In this document: positions 44,167 to 53,672 of the stretch, in pieces | How the letters are laid out: each line of letters begins with the position of its first letter | Position numbering within the stretch: the stretch's first letter is position 1 | Source: Paenibacillus profundus | GTDB lineage: Bacteria > Bacillota > Bacilli > Paenibacillales > Paenibacillaceae | DNA length: 64,000 nucleotides | Reading direction: 5' to 3' | Assembly (NCBI RefSeq): GCF_021369635.1 | Contig: NZ_JAJNBZ010000004.1 | Location: 186,001-250,000 of the forward strand | Notes under the pieces: model-generated | What the model was told of the DNA's origin: nothing | Database searches by the model: none | What the model saw: only the letters and a program-made list of their open reading frames with translations | Made by a program: the position numbers and the translations under genes

Positions 44167-44833
44167 ATTCACAGATAAGACTATTTGTGCCAAAAAGTCG
44201 CTTGCTCAATTGGTGTGGACCTGAATGATGCGGTTTCCCTCTTCGGTTTGTGCATATCAAAACTAGCATTCGTGGTCCCTCAACCCTGTTTCAAATTCCT
44301 CTTATGTTCACTCTCCCAATGATTCAGATTACGCAATGAATGGCACAGTACTGTAGGGATTGACTCAGACATGCAATGAATGACTAGTGCGCTGCAAGTA
44401 GTGATTCAATTGTGAAAAGAAGGACAATGTTTACAGAGTAGAGTGGATTCTGTAAACGTGAAGAAGGGTCTAATCCCATCAGGGAAGAGCGATTTAACTT
44501 TGCCAAACGGTGATTCGATGGGGTTCGCATTTTTCTGAATCATGTGCCACTCTGCAAATTTTGCCTATATCCATTCTCCCATACCGTCAGGAAGGATGAC
44601 GACGGGAATGAGATATCTGCCAATTCGTATATATCATGTCATGCAGCGGTCGCTCATATTGAGATAACTAGAGTCATCCTTGGGCGCGCGGCCTCCTGAA
44701 GGATGGGGAGAATGAAGCAAAGGGGCGGATGAAGCGGAACACCGTCAATCTGAAAGTGCCATTAGCAAGGTTGTGGAAAAGTGACGTATTTTCAAAAGGT
44801 CGCAATAGGAGATTTAAAAAAATATAAAAAGTA
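44167..44833 (+). other. Long gene-free stretch before the arg operon
   Basis: About 670 bases with no supported coding sequence on either strand. Visible items are a perfect 9-bp inverted repeat (GTTTACAGA 44429-44437, TCTGTAAAC 44449-44457) and two imperfect direct repeats built on TGAYTCAGA...GCAATGAATG (near 44320-44342 and 44360-44380). Probably decayed sequence. Confidence 0.6.
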
Positions 44834-44862
44834 TTGTATTTATATAAGTTGAGACGTATAAT
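44834..44862 (+). promoter_or_regulatory. Sigma-A promoter of the arg operon
   Basis: TTGTAT 44834-44839, 17-bp spacer, TATAAT 44857-44862. The transcript would begin near 44869 and carry a ~275-nt leader containing the structured element. Confidence 0.75.
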
Positions 44863-44880
44863 GATACATAATTATTCAGT
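44863..44880 (+). promoter_or_regulatory. Candidate ArgR/AhrC operator
   Basis: ATACATAATTATTCAGT aligns to the ARG-box pattern TGAAT-4-ATTCA with the right half perfect and two mismatches on the left. It overlaps the predicted start site, suitable for arginine repression. Confidence 0.5.
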
Positions 44881-44912
44881 TGGAGCGTATATTTTTCAGA
44901 AAAGATAAACGA

Positions 44913-45116
44913 GTTTAAAAAGAAGGCTTTTCAGCACCGAGAAGATTGCACGAACTCGAAGAAGGAGGAGCGGAGTGTAGGCGGGACTACATGAGCACCT
45001 GAAATGTTTCCGAAGGAAACATACTTCAGAAGCATAAGCTCTTCGAGAGTGAATGCAAGATTCGATGCCGCATGACATCCTGGGATACTTCGTGATCAAA
45101 ATCGGACTTTTTAAAC
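44913..45116 (+). ncRNA. Structured 204-nt leader element with complementary ends
   Basis: The ends GTTTAAAAAG (44913-44922) and CTTTTTAAAC (45107-45116) are exact complements. Inside are TTTCAG 44929-44934 with CTGAAA 44999-45004, GTGTAG 44975-44980 with CTACAT 44987-44992 (one G-U), TGTTTCC 45005-45011 with GGAAACA 45015-45021, and GCTCT 45038-45042 with AGAGT 45046-45050 (one G-U). It lies between the arg promoter and argC, 28 nt before the start codon, and no T-run ends it. Parts recur at 47542-47606, 48458-48484 and 11592-11621. It could be a regulatory RNA or a small mobile element; I know no named family for it. Confidence 0.65.
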
Positions 45117-45144
45117 AACCTCTAAAGGGAATGGAGAGAGCGGC

Positions 45145-46206
45145 ATGGGAAACGAACAGAAGGTGAACGTGGCTATCGTCGGCTCGACGGGCTATGGTGG
45201 TGTGGAGTTGATACGGCTGTTGTTGAATCATCCGAACGTGAATATTGCTTCGGTCATTTCCGCTTCAAGCGCGGGCGCGCCGATTGCGGACGGATTCCCG
45301 CATTTGAACGAAATTATGTGCGATACGTTGGATGGCGTGAATGCGGAGGAGATACGAAGGAAAGCGGATGTGGTGTTCACGGCCACCCCTTCTGGTGTTA
45401 GCGGCAAGCTTGTGCCTGAGCTTCTCGATGCAGGGCTGACTGTTATTGATTTGTCCGGTGATTTCCGCATCAAGGACGGAGCAGTATACACGGCATGGTA
45501 TAAGCATGAAGCTCCGCAAGCCGAGCTGCTGGAGGAAGCGCCATACGGCTTATGTGAGCTGTATGCAGATAGCGGGTATGCACAGGGCCAGCGTATTATC
45601 TCCAATCCAGGCTGTTATCCGACGGCGACGCTGTTGGGTCTGGCCCCTGCCGTGAAGGCGGGTTGGATTGATCCAGCGAGTCTGATCATTGATGCTAAGT
45701 CTGGCGTATCGGGAGCGGGCCGTGGCGTAAACTTAGGCGTGCATTATGCAGAATTAAACGAAAATTTCAAAGCGTACAAAGTAAATAAGCATCAACATAT
45801 ACCAGAAATCGAACAGACGTTGAGCGAAGTGGCGGGGACTCCAGTCACCGTAACGTTCACGACGCATTTGATGCCGATGACGCGCGGTATTATGTGCACG
45901 ATGTACGCTTCATTAACCGGAAATTATTCAGAACAGGACTTTATTTCATTATATAAAGAGCATTATGCGGGGCGGCGCTTTGTACGTATCCGACCGCAAG
46001 GCCAATGGCCGGCGACGAAGGAAGTGTTCGGCTCGAACTACTGCGATATCGGATTCGCGGTGGATGAGCGCACGAAGCGGGTAACGGTCATTTCCGTCAT
46101 CGATAACGTGGTGAAGGGAGCGGCTGGGCAGGCGATTCAGAACCTGAACCTGATGATGGGCTGGGACGAAGCGCTGGGGCTGCAGTTGACGCCGGTATAT
46201 CCTTAA
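45145..46206 (+). CDS. argC: N-acetyl-gamma-glutamyl-phosphate reductase
   Basis: A 353-aa NADPH enzyme for the third step of arginine synthesis. NAD-fold VAIVGSTGYGGVELIRLL near residue 9, catalytic Cys in ISNPGCYPTATLLGLAP near 153, and GVSGAGRG near 188. AATGGAGAGAG precedes ATG 45145. First gene of argCJBDF; transcribed from the promoter at 44834 through the structured leader. Length is normal. Confidence 0.97.
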   Translation: MGNEQKVNVAIVGSTGYGGVELIRLLLNHPNVNIASVISASSAGAPIADGFPHLNEIMCDTLDGVNAEEIRRKADVVFTATPSGVSGKLVPELLDAGLTVIDLSGDFRIKDGAVYTAWYKHEAPQAELLEEAPYGLCELYADSGYAQGQRIISNPGCYPTATLLGLAPAVKAGWIDPASLIIDAKSGVSGAGRGVNLGVHYAELNENFKAYKVNKHQHIPEIEQTLSEVAGTPVTVTFTTHLMPMTRGIMCTMYASLTGNYSEQDFISLYKEHYAGRRFVRIRPQGQWPATKEVFGSNYCDIGFAVDERTKRVTVISVIDNVVKGAAGQAIQNLNLMMGWDEALGLQLTPVYP

Positions 46207-46285
46207 TTTTAATTGTAGTGAGACATATGGCGATAACATGAGTAACCCAACCTATACCATTTTGAAAAAAGAAGGTCGATGTCTT

Positions 46286-47539
46286 ATGGAAAAACATAAA
46301 CACGCAACAATGACTATGGAACGCCAGTTCGAGATTATAGAAGGATCGGTCACGACTCCGCAAGGATTCCGGGCAAGCGGTCTGCATTGCGGTTTGAAGA
46401 AGACGTCGCGCAACGACATCGGCGCGATTGTATGCGATGTGCCGGCTGTCGCGGCGGCGGTATATACGACGAATGCGTTCCAAGCGGCGCCGCTTGCAGT
46501 GACGAGAGCGAGCTTGGCTGCGGAAGGCAAGCTGCGAGCGGTGCTGGTGAACAGCGGCAATGCCAACGCATGCACGGGCAAGCAGGGGGAAGCGGACGCT
46601 AACCGCATGCGCAGCGCCTTCGCGGAGCAGCTCGGGGTTGCGCCGCACTACGTTGCGGTCGCGTCAACCGGCGTCATTGGCGAGCCGCTCAAGATGGATT
46701 GCATCGAGCGGGGCATCGCAGAGCTTCCGGCAGGCTTGACGGCAGTTGGTGAGGGCGCGGAGCAGTTCGCGCAGGCGATATTGACGACGGACCTGGTGAA
46801 GAAGGAAGCGTGCGCGGTCGTCACCATTGACGGCAAGCCGGTAACGATTGCCGGATCGGCGAAAGGTTCGGGGATGATTCACCCGAATATGGCGACGATG
46901 CTCGGCTTCGTCACGACGGACGCCGTCATTGAGCAGGAAGTGTTGGCGGCGCTGTTGAAGCGCACGACCGATGCGACCTTCAACATGATTACCGTCGATG
47001 GCGATACGAGCACGAACGACATGCTGCTCGCGATGGCGAGCGGACTTGCCGGACATGAGACGCTGCAGGAGAGCCATTCCGATTGGAGCGCGTTCGCTGA
47101 AGCGTTCCAATACGTTTGCGAGCAGCTGGCCAAGGCGATTGCGCGCGACGGGGAAGGCGCGACGAAGCTCATTGAAGTGCGCATCGCTGGCGCGGCTTCG
47201 AATGAGGCGGCGAGCGCGATTGCGAAGTCGATCGTCGGTTCCAGCTTAGTCAAATCGGCCGTATTCGGAGCGGATGCGAACTGGGGCCGCGTTATTGCGG
47301 CCATTGGATATTCCGGACAGCAGGTAAATGTGGACACCGTCGACATTCAGGTTGGACCGATTGCGGTGCTGAGCCAATCGACGCCGGTAGCTTTTGATGA
47401 AGAAGAGGCGCTTGCTTACTTGAAGGGGGATACGGTCATGTTTCACGTTAACCTCCATATGGGTACGGGTGCAGCGACAGCTTGGGGCTGTGACTTAACA
47501 TATGACTACGTCCGCATTAATGCGGCTTATCGGACATAA
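46286..47539 (+). CDS. argJ: Bifunctional ornithine acetyltransferase / N-acetylglutamate synthase
   Basis: A 417-aa self-cleaving enzyme that recycles the acetyl group from acetylornithine to glutamate. The autocleavage site is in KGSGMIHPNMATMLGF, with nucleophile Thr204. ArgJ removes the need for ArgE. ATG 46286 has AAGAAGG 10 bases upstream; the frame opens earlier at 46238 without a good site. After its stop comes a partial copy of the arg-leader element, then argB. Confidence 0.95.
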   Translation: MEKHKHATMTMERQFEIIEGSVTTPQGFRASGLHCGLKKTSRNDIGAIVCDVPAVAAAVYTTNAFQAAPLAVTRASLAAEGKLRAVLVNSGNANACTGKQGEADANRMRSAFAEQLGVAPHYVAVASTGVIGEPLKMDCIERGIAELPAGLTAVGEGAEQFAQAILTTDLVKKEACAVVTIDGKPVTIAGSAKGSGMIHPNMATMLGFVTTDAVIEQEVLAALLKRTTDATFNMITVDGDTSTNDMLLAMASGLAGHETLQESHSDWSAFAEAFQYVCEQLAKAIARDGEGATKLIEVRIAGAASNEAASAIAKSIVGSSLVKSAVFGADANWGRVIAAIGYSGQQVNVDTVDIQVGPIAVLSQSTPVAFDEEEALAYLKGDTVMFHVNLHMGTGAATAWGCDLTYDYVRINAAYRT

Positions 47540-47541
47540 AG

Positions 47542-47606
47542 CCTGAGGGCTCAGGCGAGTGCAAGATTCGATGTTGAATGACATCGTGAGATGCTTCGTG
47601 ATGAAA
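47542..47606 (+). repeat. Partial copy of the arg-leader element between argJ and argB
   Basis: 47557-47606 aligns to 45051-45100 with about 8 differences in 50. The hairpin just upstream is rebuilt with different bases: GCCTGA-GGGC-TCAGGC in place of GCTCT-TCG-AGAGT. It ends just before the argB ribosome site. Confidence 0.75.
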
Positions 47607-47627
47607 GGTGAGGAGGGGGACGGAACG

Positions 47628-48455
47628 ATGCGTACTGTATCGGAACAGGATAAATCATCGGCGCTGTCCGTCCAGACGAGGCGGTTCGTCATGAAATGCG
47701 GCGGCAGCACGCTCGCGGCATTGCCGGATTCCTTCTATGGACAATTACAACAACTGCAGGCAGAAGGCACGATGCCAGTTATCGTGCATGGAGGCGGTCC
47801 GGCAATATCAAGCATGCTGGATAAGCTAGGCATCGAGTCTGAGTTTATCGGAGGTCTCCGTAAGACAGATGAGGCCGTGCTGGATGTCGTCGAGATGGTG
47901 TTGGCGGGCCAGATTAACAAGCAAATCGTGCGGCGGCTGAACGGTATAGGTGCTGCATCTATAGGCTTATCCGGCACAGACGGCGGTTTGATTCAAGCAC
48001 GGCCGGTAGCGAATGCTGCGGAGGTCGGTTATGTGGGCGATGTGACGCAGGTCGACGCTGGACTGATTGAAGGGGTGATGGCGCTGCAATATATGCCAGT
48101 TATCGCACCCATCGGGCTCGATAACAACGGACAGCGCTACAACATCAATGCCGACACGGCAGCCGGTGCGGTGGCCGCTTATCTCGGTGTAGAGCAACTG
48201 CTGGTCATTACGGATGTACCGGGCATTATGAAGACGGAACAGGGCGTCAAGGCTGTCCTGCCTGTCGTCACGACATCTGAAATAGAAGAGATGATTGCAA
48301 ACGGTGAAATATATGGCGGAATGATTCCGAAGGTGCGCGCGGCTATGCAATGCATGGAAGGCGGCGTGAAGGAAGTCGTTATCGCAGACGGAGCCGAGCC
48401 GAATGTGCTGCGGCGCATTATGGCAGGAGAAGCCATCGGCACGAGAATCGTATAA
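47628..48455 (+). CDS. argB: Acetylglutamate kinase
   Basis: A 275-aa amino-acid kinase for the second step. The nucleotide loop is FVMKCGGST near residue 22, VIVHGGGPAIS near 49, and the C-terminal substrate/ATP region NINADTAAGAVAAYLG near 170 and GGMIPKVRAA. ATG 47628 follows GAGGAGGGGG; the frame also extends upstream into the repeat copy, but those codons are the repeat and have no ribosome site. Confidence 0.96.
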   Translation: MRTVSEQDKSSALSVQTRRFVMKCGGSTLAALPDSFYGQLQQLQAEGTMPVIVHGGGPAISSMLDKLGIESEFIGGLRKTDEAVLDVVEMVLAGQINKQIVRRLNGIGAASIGLSGTDGGLIQARPVANAAEVGYVGDVTQVDAGLIEGVMALQYMPVIAPIGLDNNGQRYNINADTAAGAVAAYLGVEQLLVITDVPGIMKTEQGVKAVLPVVTTSEIEEMIANGEIYGGMIPKVRAAMQCMEGGVKEVVIADGAEPNVLRRIMAGEAIGTRIV

Positions 48456-48457
48456 GT

Positions 48458-48484
48458 GTGAGCAAAAGAGGGCTTTTTGAACAA
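48458..48484 (+). repeat. 3'-terminal fragment of the arg-leader element between argB and argD
   Basis: GTGAGCAAAAGAG...CTTTTTGAACAA matches 45092-45118 at about 22 of 27 positions, including the CTTTTTRAAC end. Confidence 0.6.
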
Positions 48485-48515
48485 TTGCTACAAGAATGAT
48501 AAAGGGGTGATAGTG

Positions 48516-49724
48516 GTGTTAAAGCCAAATGATACCGTAACAAATGCTTTGCTGCCAACCTATGCGCGCTTCCCGATGACGCTCGTCAAGGGAGAGGGAA
48601 GCCGATTGTGGGATGACCAAGGCAACATGTATTTGGACTTTATGAGCGGCATTGCCGTCACGAACCTGGGGCATGCGCCGGAGCGGGTCAAGGTGCGAGT
48701 GCAGCAGCAGCTGGATACGCTGTGGCACGTGTCGAACCTGTTCCGCATTCCGCAGCAGGAGCAGGCAGCCGAGCTGCTGACGGCAAATACGTGCGCAGAT
48801 GCAGTCTTCTTCTGCAACAGCGGCGCGGAGGCGAACGAGGCAGCTATTAAGCTGGCCCGCCGTTACCATGCGAAGGTGGCGCAGTCCGGACGCAGCGAAA
48901 TCATCACCTTCGAGCAGTCGTTCCACGGCCGCACGCTGGCGACGCTGACGGCAACGGGGCAGGATAAGGTGAAGGACGGCTTTGCGCCGCTGCCTGCTGG
49001 ATTCCGGTCCGTGCCGTTCAACGATATCGCGGCGCTGAAGGATGCCGTGAACGAGCAGACGGCGGCCATCATGCTGGAAATCGTGCAAGGCGAGGGCGGC
49101 GTGCTGCCGATTAAAGCGGCGTTCGCGGCAGAAGTCGCGCAGCTCTGCGAAGCGAATGGCATCCTGCTTATCGTGGACGAGGTGCAGACGGGCATGGGCC
49201 GCACGGGGGCGCTGTTCGCGCATGAGCATTACGGCTTGAAGCCGGACATTTTCACGGTGGCCAAAGGGCTTGGCAGCGGCTTCCCCGTAGGAGCGATGCT
49301 GGCACAGGAGCATCTGCGCGAAGCGTTCGGTCCGGGAAGCCACGGCTCGACATTCGGCGGCAACCCGCTGGCGATGTCGGCAGTGCTCGGCACATTGGAG
49401 ACGATGCTGGAAGACAAGGTCGCGGTGCGTGCGGCGGAAAAAGGGACCTATCTGTTGAACGCGCTGCGCGTGAAGCTGAGCGATGTGCCCGGTGTCAAGG
49501 ATATTCGCGGAATTGGACTTCTGATTGGCATCGAGTGTCATGAGCCGGTGAGCGACCTCATTTCGGAAGCGCAGGGAGCCGGACTGCTGTTCATCAGTGC
49601 CGGACCGAACGTCATCCGCTTGCTGCCGAACTTGCTTGTGACCGAGGAAGATATGGATGAAGCCGTCGATATCATTCACACGGTTTTGGCGAAGCGATCT
49701 GCTGCTGTAGCCTCGTTCTCATAG
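48516..49724 (+). CDS. argD: Acetylornithine aminotransferase
   Basis: A 402-aa class-III PLP aminotransferase for the fourth step. FFCNSGAEANEAAIKLARR near residue 98, IVDEVQTGMGRTG near 220, the PLP Lys in FTVAKGLGSGFPVGAM near 250, and HGSTFGGNPLA near 279. The start is taken at GTG 48516 with AAAGGGG 8 bases upstream; the frame opens earlier at 48477 inside a repeat fragment. Length matches family members of about 385-400 aa. Confidence 0.95.
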   Translation: MLKPNDTVTNALLPTYARFPMTLVKGEGSRLWDDQGNMYLDFMSGIAVTNLGHAPERVKVRVQQQLDTLWHVSNLFRIPQQEQAAELLTANTCADAVFFCNSGAEANEAAIKLARRYHAKVAQSGRSEIITFEQSFHGRTLATLTATGQDKVKDGFAPLPAGFRSVPFNDIAALKDAVNEQTAAIMLEIVQGEGGVLPIKAAFAAEVAQLCEANGILLIVDEVQTGMGRTGALFAHEHYGLKPDIFTVAKGLGSGFPVGAMLAQEHLREAFGPGSHGSTFGGNPLAMSAVLGTLETMLEDKVAVRAAEKGTYLLNALRVKLSDVPGVKDIRGIGLLIGIECHEPVSDLISEAQGAGLLFISAGPNVIRLLPNLLVTEEDMDEAVDIIHTVLAKRSAAVASFS

Positions 49725-49812
49725 ATATCAGGCCGGACCTTAAACTATCGGACATCATTCGAAGCTTCACCTAAATAGATACTCAAGCTTGAACAACCCC
49801 GGAGGTGGGATT

Positions 49813-50763
49813 ATGACGACAACACAAACTAAGATTAATTTGCGCGGGCGCGACTTTATCGCGTTGGCTGACTATACGACAGAAGAAATCCAATATTTGC
49901 TTGACTACGCCATTGAACTGAAGCGGAAGCAGAAGGCGGGCGAGACCTATCAACCGCTGAAGGGCAAGACGTTGGGAATGATTTTTGAAAAATCATCCAC
50001 CCGCACTCGCGTTTCGTTCGAAGTAGGCATGTACCAGCTCGGAGGGCACGCTCTGTTCCTCAGCAAGAACGACCTCCAGCTTGGTCGCGGCGAAACGGTA
50101 TGGGATACGGCGCAGACGATGTCGCGCTACTTGGACGGCATTATGATTCGCACGTACGCGCATCGCACGGTCATCGATTTGGCACGTGGCGCGACGATTC
50201 CGGTCATTAACGGTTTGACGGATATGAACCATCCGTGTCAAGCGCTGGCCGATTACCAGACCGTGCTCGAGAAGAAGGGCAAGCTGCAAGGGCTGAAGCT
50301 CGCTTATATCGGAGACGGCAACAATATGGCACACTCGCTCATGCTGGGCGCAAGCAAGCTTGGCGTGAACATTGCGGTCGCTTCGCCGGAAGGGTATACG
50401 CCAGATGAGGGCATTGTGAAGCAAAGCAAGGAGCAGGCCGGAGCATTCGGTTCCGATGTTCTCGTGACGCAGGATCCGAAGGAAGCGATCGCGGATGCCG
50501 ATGTCGTATACACGGATGTCTGGGCGAGCATGGGCTTCGAATCGGAGCAGCAGCATCGCGAGATGGCGTTCCGCCATTTTCAGGTGAACGAAGAGCTGAC
50601 GCGCTATGCGAAGCCAGATTACCTCTTCTTGCACTGCTTGCCTGCGCACCGCGGCGAGGAAGTGAGCGAAGGCGTCATCGATGGCAAGCATTCCGTTATT
50701 TTCGACCAAGCAGAAAATCGACTGCATGCGCAAAAGGCGATTATGGCCGCGCTGATGGGTTAA
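49813..50763 (+). CDS. argF: Ornithine carbamoyltransferase
   Basis: A 316-aa enzyme joining carbamoyl phosphate to ornithine. The carbamoyl-phosphate motif KSSTRTRVSFE near residue 60, MNHPCQALADYQT near 138 and the ornithine-binding HCLPAHRGEEV near 277 are intact. ATG 49813 follows GGAGGTGG at 49801-49808. No carAB is visible in this window, so carbamoyl phosphate must come from elsewhere. Confidence 0.96.
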   Translation: MTTTQTKINLRGRDFIALADYTTEEIQYLLDYAIELKRKQKAGETYQPLKGKTLGMIFEKSSTRTRVSFEVGMYQLGGHALFLSKNDLQLGRGETVWDTAQTMSRYLDGIMIRTYAHRTVIDLARGATIPVINGLTDMNHPCQALADYQTVLEKKGKLQGLKLAYIGDGNNMAHSLMLGASKLGVNIAVASPEGYTPDEGIVKQSKEQAGAFGSDVLVTQDPKEAIADADVVYTDVWASMGFESEQQHREMAFRHFQVNEELTRYAKPDYLFLHCLPAHRGEEVSEGVIDGKHSVIFDQAENRLHAQKAIMAALMG

Positions 50764-50826
50764 CAGGGATGAGATATGAATCTAGCAGGATGAGAATTGC
50801 GAACAGCGAACGGGGGAAATACGATA

Positions 50827-52095
50827 GTGAAGAACAAAATTGTGCTGGCCTACTCGGGCGGGCTTGATACATCGGTCATTTTGACTTGGCTCAAAGAAAC
50901 ATATGATGCAGAAATCATCACCTTCACAGCGGATATCGGTCAGAAAGAAGAGTTGGACGGCTTGGAGGAAAAGGCGATTGCGACCGGTGCCTCTAAAGTA
51001 TATATCGATGATTTGCGTGACGAATTTGCGCGCGATTTCATCTATCCGATGTTCCAGGCGGGGGCGCTCTACGAAGGGCAATATCTGCTTGGCACGAGTA
51101 TCGCGCGTCCGCTTATCGCAAAGCGCATGGTTGACATTGCCCGCAAAGAAGGGGCGATCGCGATTGCCCATGGCGCCACTGGCAAGGGCAACGACCAAGT
51201 TCGCTTCGAATTGACGGCGGCATCGCTTGCGCCGGATATTCAAGTGATCGCGCCGTGGCGTTCGGAGGAATTCCGTGCGCAGTTCCCGGGCCGCGCGGAA
51301 ATGATCGCCTATGCCGAGAAGCATGGCATCCCGGTGCAGGCTTCCGCCGCGAAATCTTATTCGATGGACCGCAATTTGCTGCACATCAGCTTCGAGAGCG
51401 GAGTGCTAGAGGACCCATGGTTCGATGCTAGCGCAGATGCGAGCAAGGATATGTATGTGCTGAGCGTATCGCCGGAGGATGCCCCGAACGAGGCGGAAAT
51501 GGTGGAGCTTGCGTTCGAGCAGGGCGATTGCGTTGCCATCAACGGCGAGCAGATGTCGCCGCTGCAGGTGATGGAGACGTTGAACGAGCTTGGCGGCAAG
51601 CACGGCATCGGCCGCATCGACATGGTGGAGAACCGCTTCGTCGGCATGAAGAGTCGCGGCGTGTATGAGACACCGGGCGGCACGATCTTGTTCACGGCTC
51701 ACCGCAAGATGGAGTCGTTGACAATGGACCGCGAGGTCATGCACCTGCGCGATTCGCTCATTCCGCAGTACAGCTCGATTGTATACAACGGCTTCTGGTT
51801 CGCGCCGGAGCGGCTTGCCATTCAAGCGCTCGTCGCCGAGAGCCAGAAGCATGTGACGGGTACAGTGCGTCTCAAGCTGTACAAAGGCAACATCATTGGA
51901 GCGGGTGTACAGAGTCCGCTTAGCTTATACAATCCGGATATCGCCACGATGGAGGCAGATCCATCGCAAGCGTATGATCAGAATGACGCTACCGGCTTCA
52001 TCCATCTGCACGCGTTGCGCCTGAAGGTAGCTTCCGGCGTTCACGGCACGAGCGTTCATGGAGCGAAGCTGGAGCAAGTGAAAGTGGAAGTGTAA
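50827..52095 (+). CDS. argG: Argininosuccinate synthase
   Basis: A 422-aa ligase joining citrulline and aspartate using ATP. The PP-loop [14 protein letters not shown] is near residue 6; [16 protein letters not shown] near 115 and [14 protein letters not shown] near 178 are typical. GTG 50827 behind GGGGGAA. It lies 64 bases after argF with no terminator, so it is probably in the same transcript. Confidence 0.96.
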   Translation: MKNKIVLAYSGGLDTSVILTWLKETYDAEIITFTADIGQKEELDGLEEKAIATGASKVYIDDLRDEFARDFIYPMFQAGALYEGQYLLGTSIARPLIAKRMVDIARKEGAIAIAHGATGKGNDQVRFELTAASLAPDIQVIAPWRSEEFRAQFPGRAEMIAYAEKHGIPVQASAAKSYSMDRNLLHISFESGVLEDPWFDASADASKDMYVLSVSPEDAPNEAEMVELAFEQGDCVAINGEQMSPLQVMETLNELGGKHGIGRIDMVENRFVGMKSRGVYETPGGTILFTAHRKMESLTMDREVMHLRDSLIPQYSSIVYNGFWFAPERLAIQALVAESQKHVTGTVRLKLYKGNIIGAGVQSPLSLYNPDIATMEADPSQAYDQNDATGFIHLHALRLKVASGVHGTSVHGAKLEQVKVEV

Positions 52096-52111
52096 CGGAA
52101 AGACATACAGA

Positions 52112-52186
52112 CATGCGCGGGAGGCTATTCCTTAAGCGACAATCCCAATCCCGTCGCCTTCATTGGAAGGCAGCGGGCCGCGCATG
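52112..52186 (+). repeat. Long-range inverted repeat before argH
   Basis: CATGCGCGG at 52112-52120 is the exact complement of CCGCGCATG at 52178-52186, closing a 57-nt loop immediately before the argH ribosome site at 52190. Confidence 0.6.
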
Positions 52187-52202
52187 GTGAGGAGGAAACG
52201 AC

Positions 52203-53624
52203 GTGAGCAAATTGTGGGGCGGCCGGTTCACGAAGCAGACGGACCAGTTGGTGGAGCAGTATACGGCGTCCATCACTTTTGATAAAGCGATGGCGGAAGA
52301 AGACATTCAAGGCAGCCTTGCCCACGTGACGATGTTAGGCAAGTGCGGCATTTTGCCGCAGGATGATGTCGAAACGATTAAAGAAGGCTTGCATCAGGTG
52401 ATGAATCGGATCCAGAGCGGGGACATGAATTATTCCGTCTCCGATGAAGATATCCATATGAATATCGAGAAGACGCTGATCGACCTGATCGGTCCGGTCG
52501 GGGGCAAGCTCCATACGGGCCGCAGCCGCAACGATCAGGTGGCGACCGACATGCACTTGTATTTGCGCAAGCGGGTCGTCACGTTCGCCGGCTTGCTGGT
52601 ACAGCTGCAGGAAGCGCTTTTGAAGCAGGCAAAGGCCAATCTGGATACGATTGTGCCTGGCTATACGCATTTGCAGCGGGCGCAGCCGATTCTGTTCGCC
52701 CATCATCTGATGGCGTATGTGTCCATGTTCGAGCGGGACATCGAGCGTCTGACGGACAGCTACAAGCGCATCAATACGCTGCCGCTTGGCGCAGGAGCTC
52801 TCGCGGGCACGACCTTTGCCATCGACCGCCATTTCGTGGCGGAAGAGCTCGGCTTCGAGCGGGTCTACGAGAACAGCTTGGATGCGGTGAGCGACCGGGA
52901 TTTTATTGTGGAATTCCTGTCGAATGCCTCGCTTATCATGATGCACTTGTCCCGCTTGTGCGAGGAGTTGGTACTCTGGTCGAGCACCGAGTTCCAATTC
53001 ATCGAGCTCGACGATGCATTCTGCACCGGTTCGAGCATTATGCCGCAGAAGAAAAACCCGGACGTGGCGGAGCTCGTCCGCGGCAAAACCGGACGCGTGT
53101 ACGGCCATCTCGTCGGCATGCTGACCGTGCTGAAGGCGCTCCCGCTTGCCTACAATAAAGATATGCAGGAAGACAAGGAAGGCATGCTCGATACAGTGGA
53201 GACGCTGGATGGCGCATTGCGTCTGTTCGCCCCGATGGTAGAGACAATGAAAGTGAACCGCGACCGGATGCGTCAAGCGGTGCGTCAAGACTTCTCCAAT
53301 GCGACGGACATTGCGGACTTCCTCGTGAACAAGGGCATGCCGTTCCGTCAGGCGCACGAGGTCATTGGCAAGACAGTTCTCTATTGCATCGAGCAGAACA
53401 AATACTTGCTCGACCTGTCGCTAGACGAGTTCCAGCAGTTCTCTCCGCTGTTCGACGAAGTCATTTACGAGGTGCTTCAGCCCGAAAATGTCGTCAATGC
53501 ACGCAACGTCTTCGGCGGAACCGCCTCGGTTCAAGTGGAAGCGGCTATTCGCCGGGCGGAACAGGCGATAGTGCAGTCGAACGCATGGCTGAAAGAGAAG
53601 GAAGCAGCGAATTCGCTGAAATAA
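52203..53624 (+). CDS. argH: Argininosuccinate lyase
   Basis: A 473-aa fumarase-superfamily enzyme that releases arginine and fumarate. [14 protein letters not shown] near residue 101, [15 protein letters not shown] near 155 and the superfamily signature [12 protein letters not shown] near 276 are present. GTG 52203 follows AGGAGG. It closes the arginine pathway, and a strong terminator follows. Confidence 0.96.
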   Translation: MSKLWGGRFTKQTDQLVEQYTASITFDKAMAEEDIQGSLAHVTMLGKCGILPQDDVETIKEGLHQVMNRIQSGDMNYSVSDEDIHMNIEKTLIDLIGPVGGKLHTGRSRNDQVATDMHLYLRKRVVTFAGLLVQLQEALLKQAKANLDTIVPGYTHLQRAQPILFAHHLMAYVSMFERDIERLTDSYKRINTLPLGAGALAGTTFAIDRHFVAEELGFERVYENSLDAVSDRDFIVEFLSNASLIMMHLSRLCEELVLWSSTEFQFIELDDAFCTGSSIMPQKKNPDVAELVRGKTGRVYGHLVGMLTVLKALPLAYNKDMQEDKEGMLDTVETLDGALRLFAPMVETMKVNRDRMRQAVRQDFSNATDIADFLVNKGMPFRQAHEVIGKTVLYCIEQNKYLLDLSLDEFQQFSPLFDEVIYEVLQPENVVNARNVFGGTASVQVEAAIRRAEQAIVQSNAWLKEKEAANSLK

Positions 53625-53672
53625 AACTCGTTCCCAGTAGAGCGGTTGAATCGAATCGAAACCTGCTGCACG

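Noticed and set aside
44913-45144. T-box leader before argC
   Set aside because: I could not find the conserved T-box antiterminator bulge sequence (TGGNACCGCG type), and no terminator follows the element.
47559-47627. Upstream extension of argB from an in-frame ATG at 47559
   Set aside because: The extra codons are the translated repeat copy, and the good ribosome site serves ATG 47628.
48519-49679. A 386-codon open frame on the minus strand across argD
   Set aside because: Long antisense frames are common in GC-biased codons; argD is unmistakable on the plus strand and the antisense product is Arg/His/Gln-rich without any motif.
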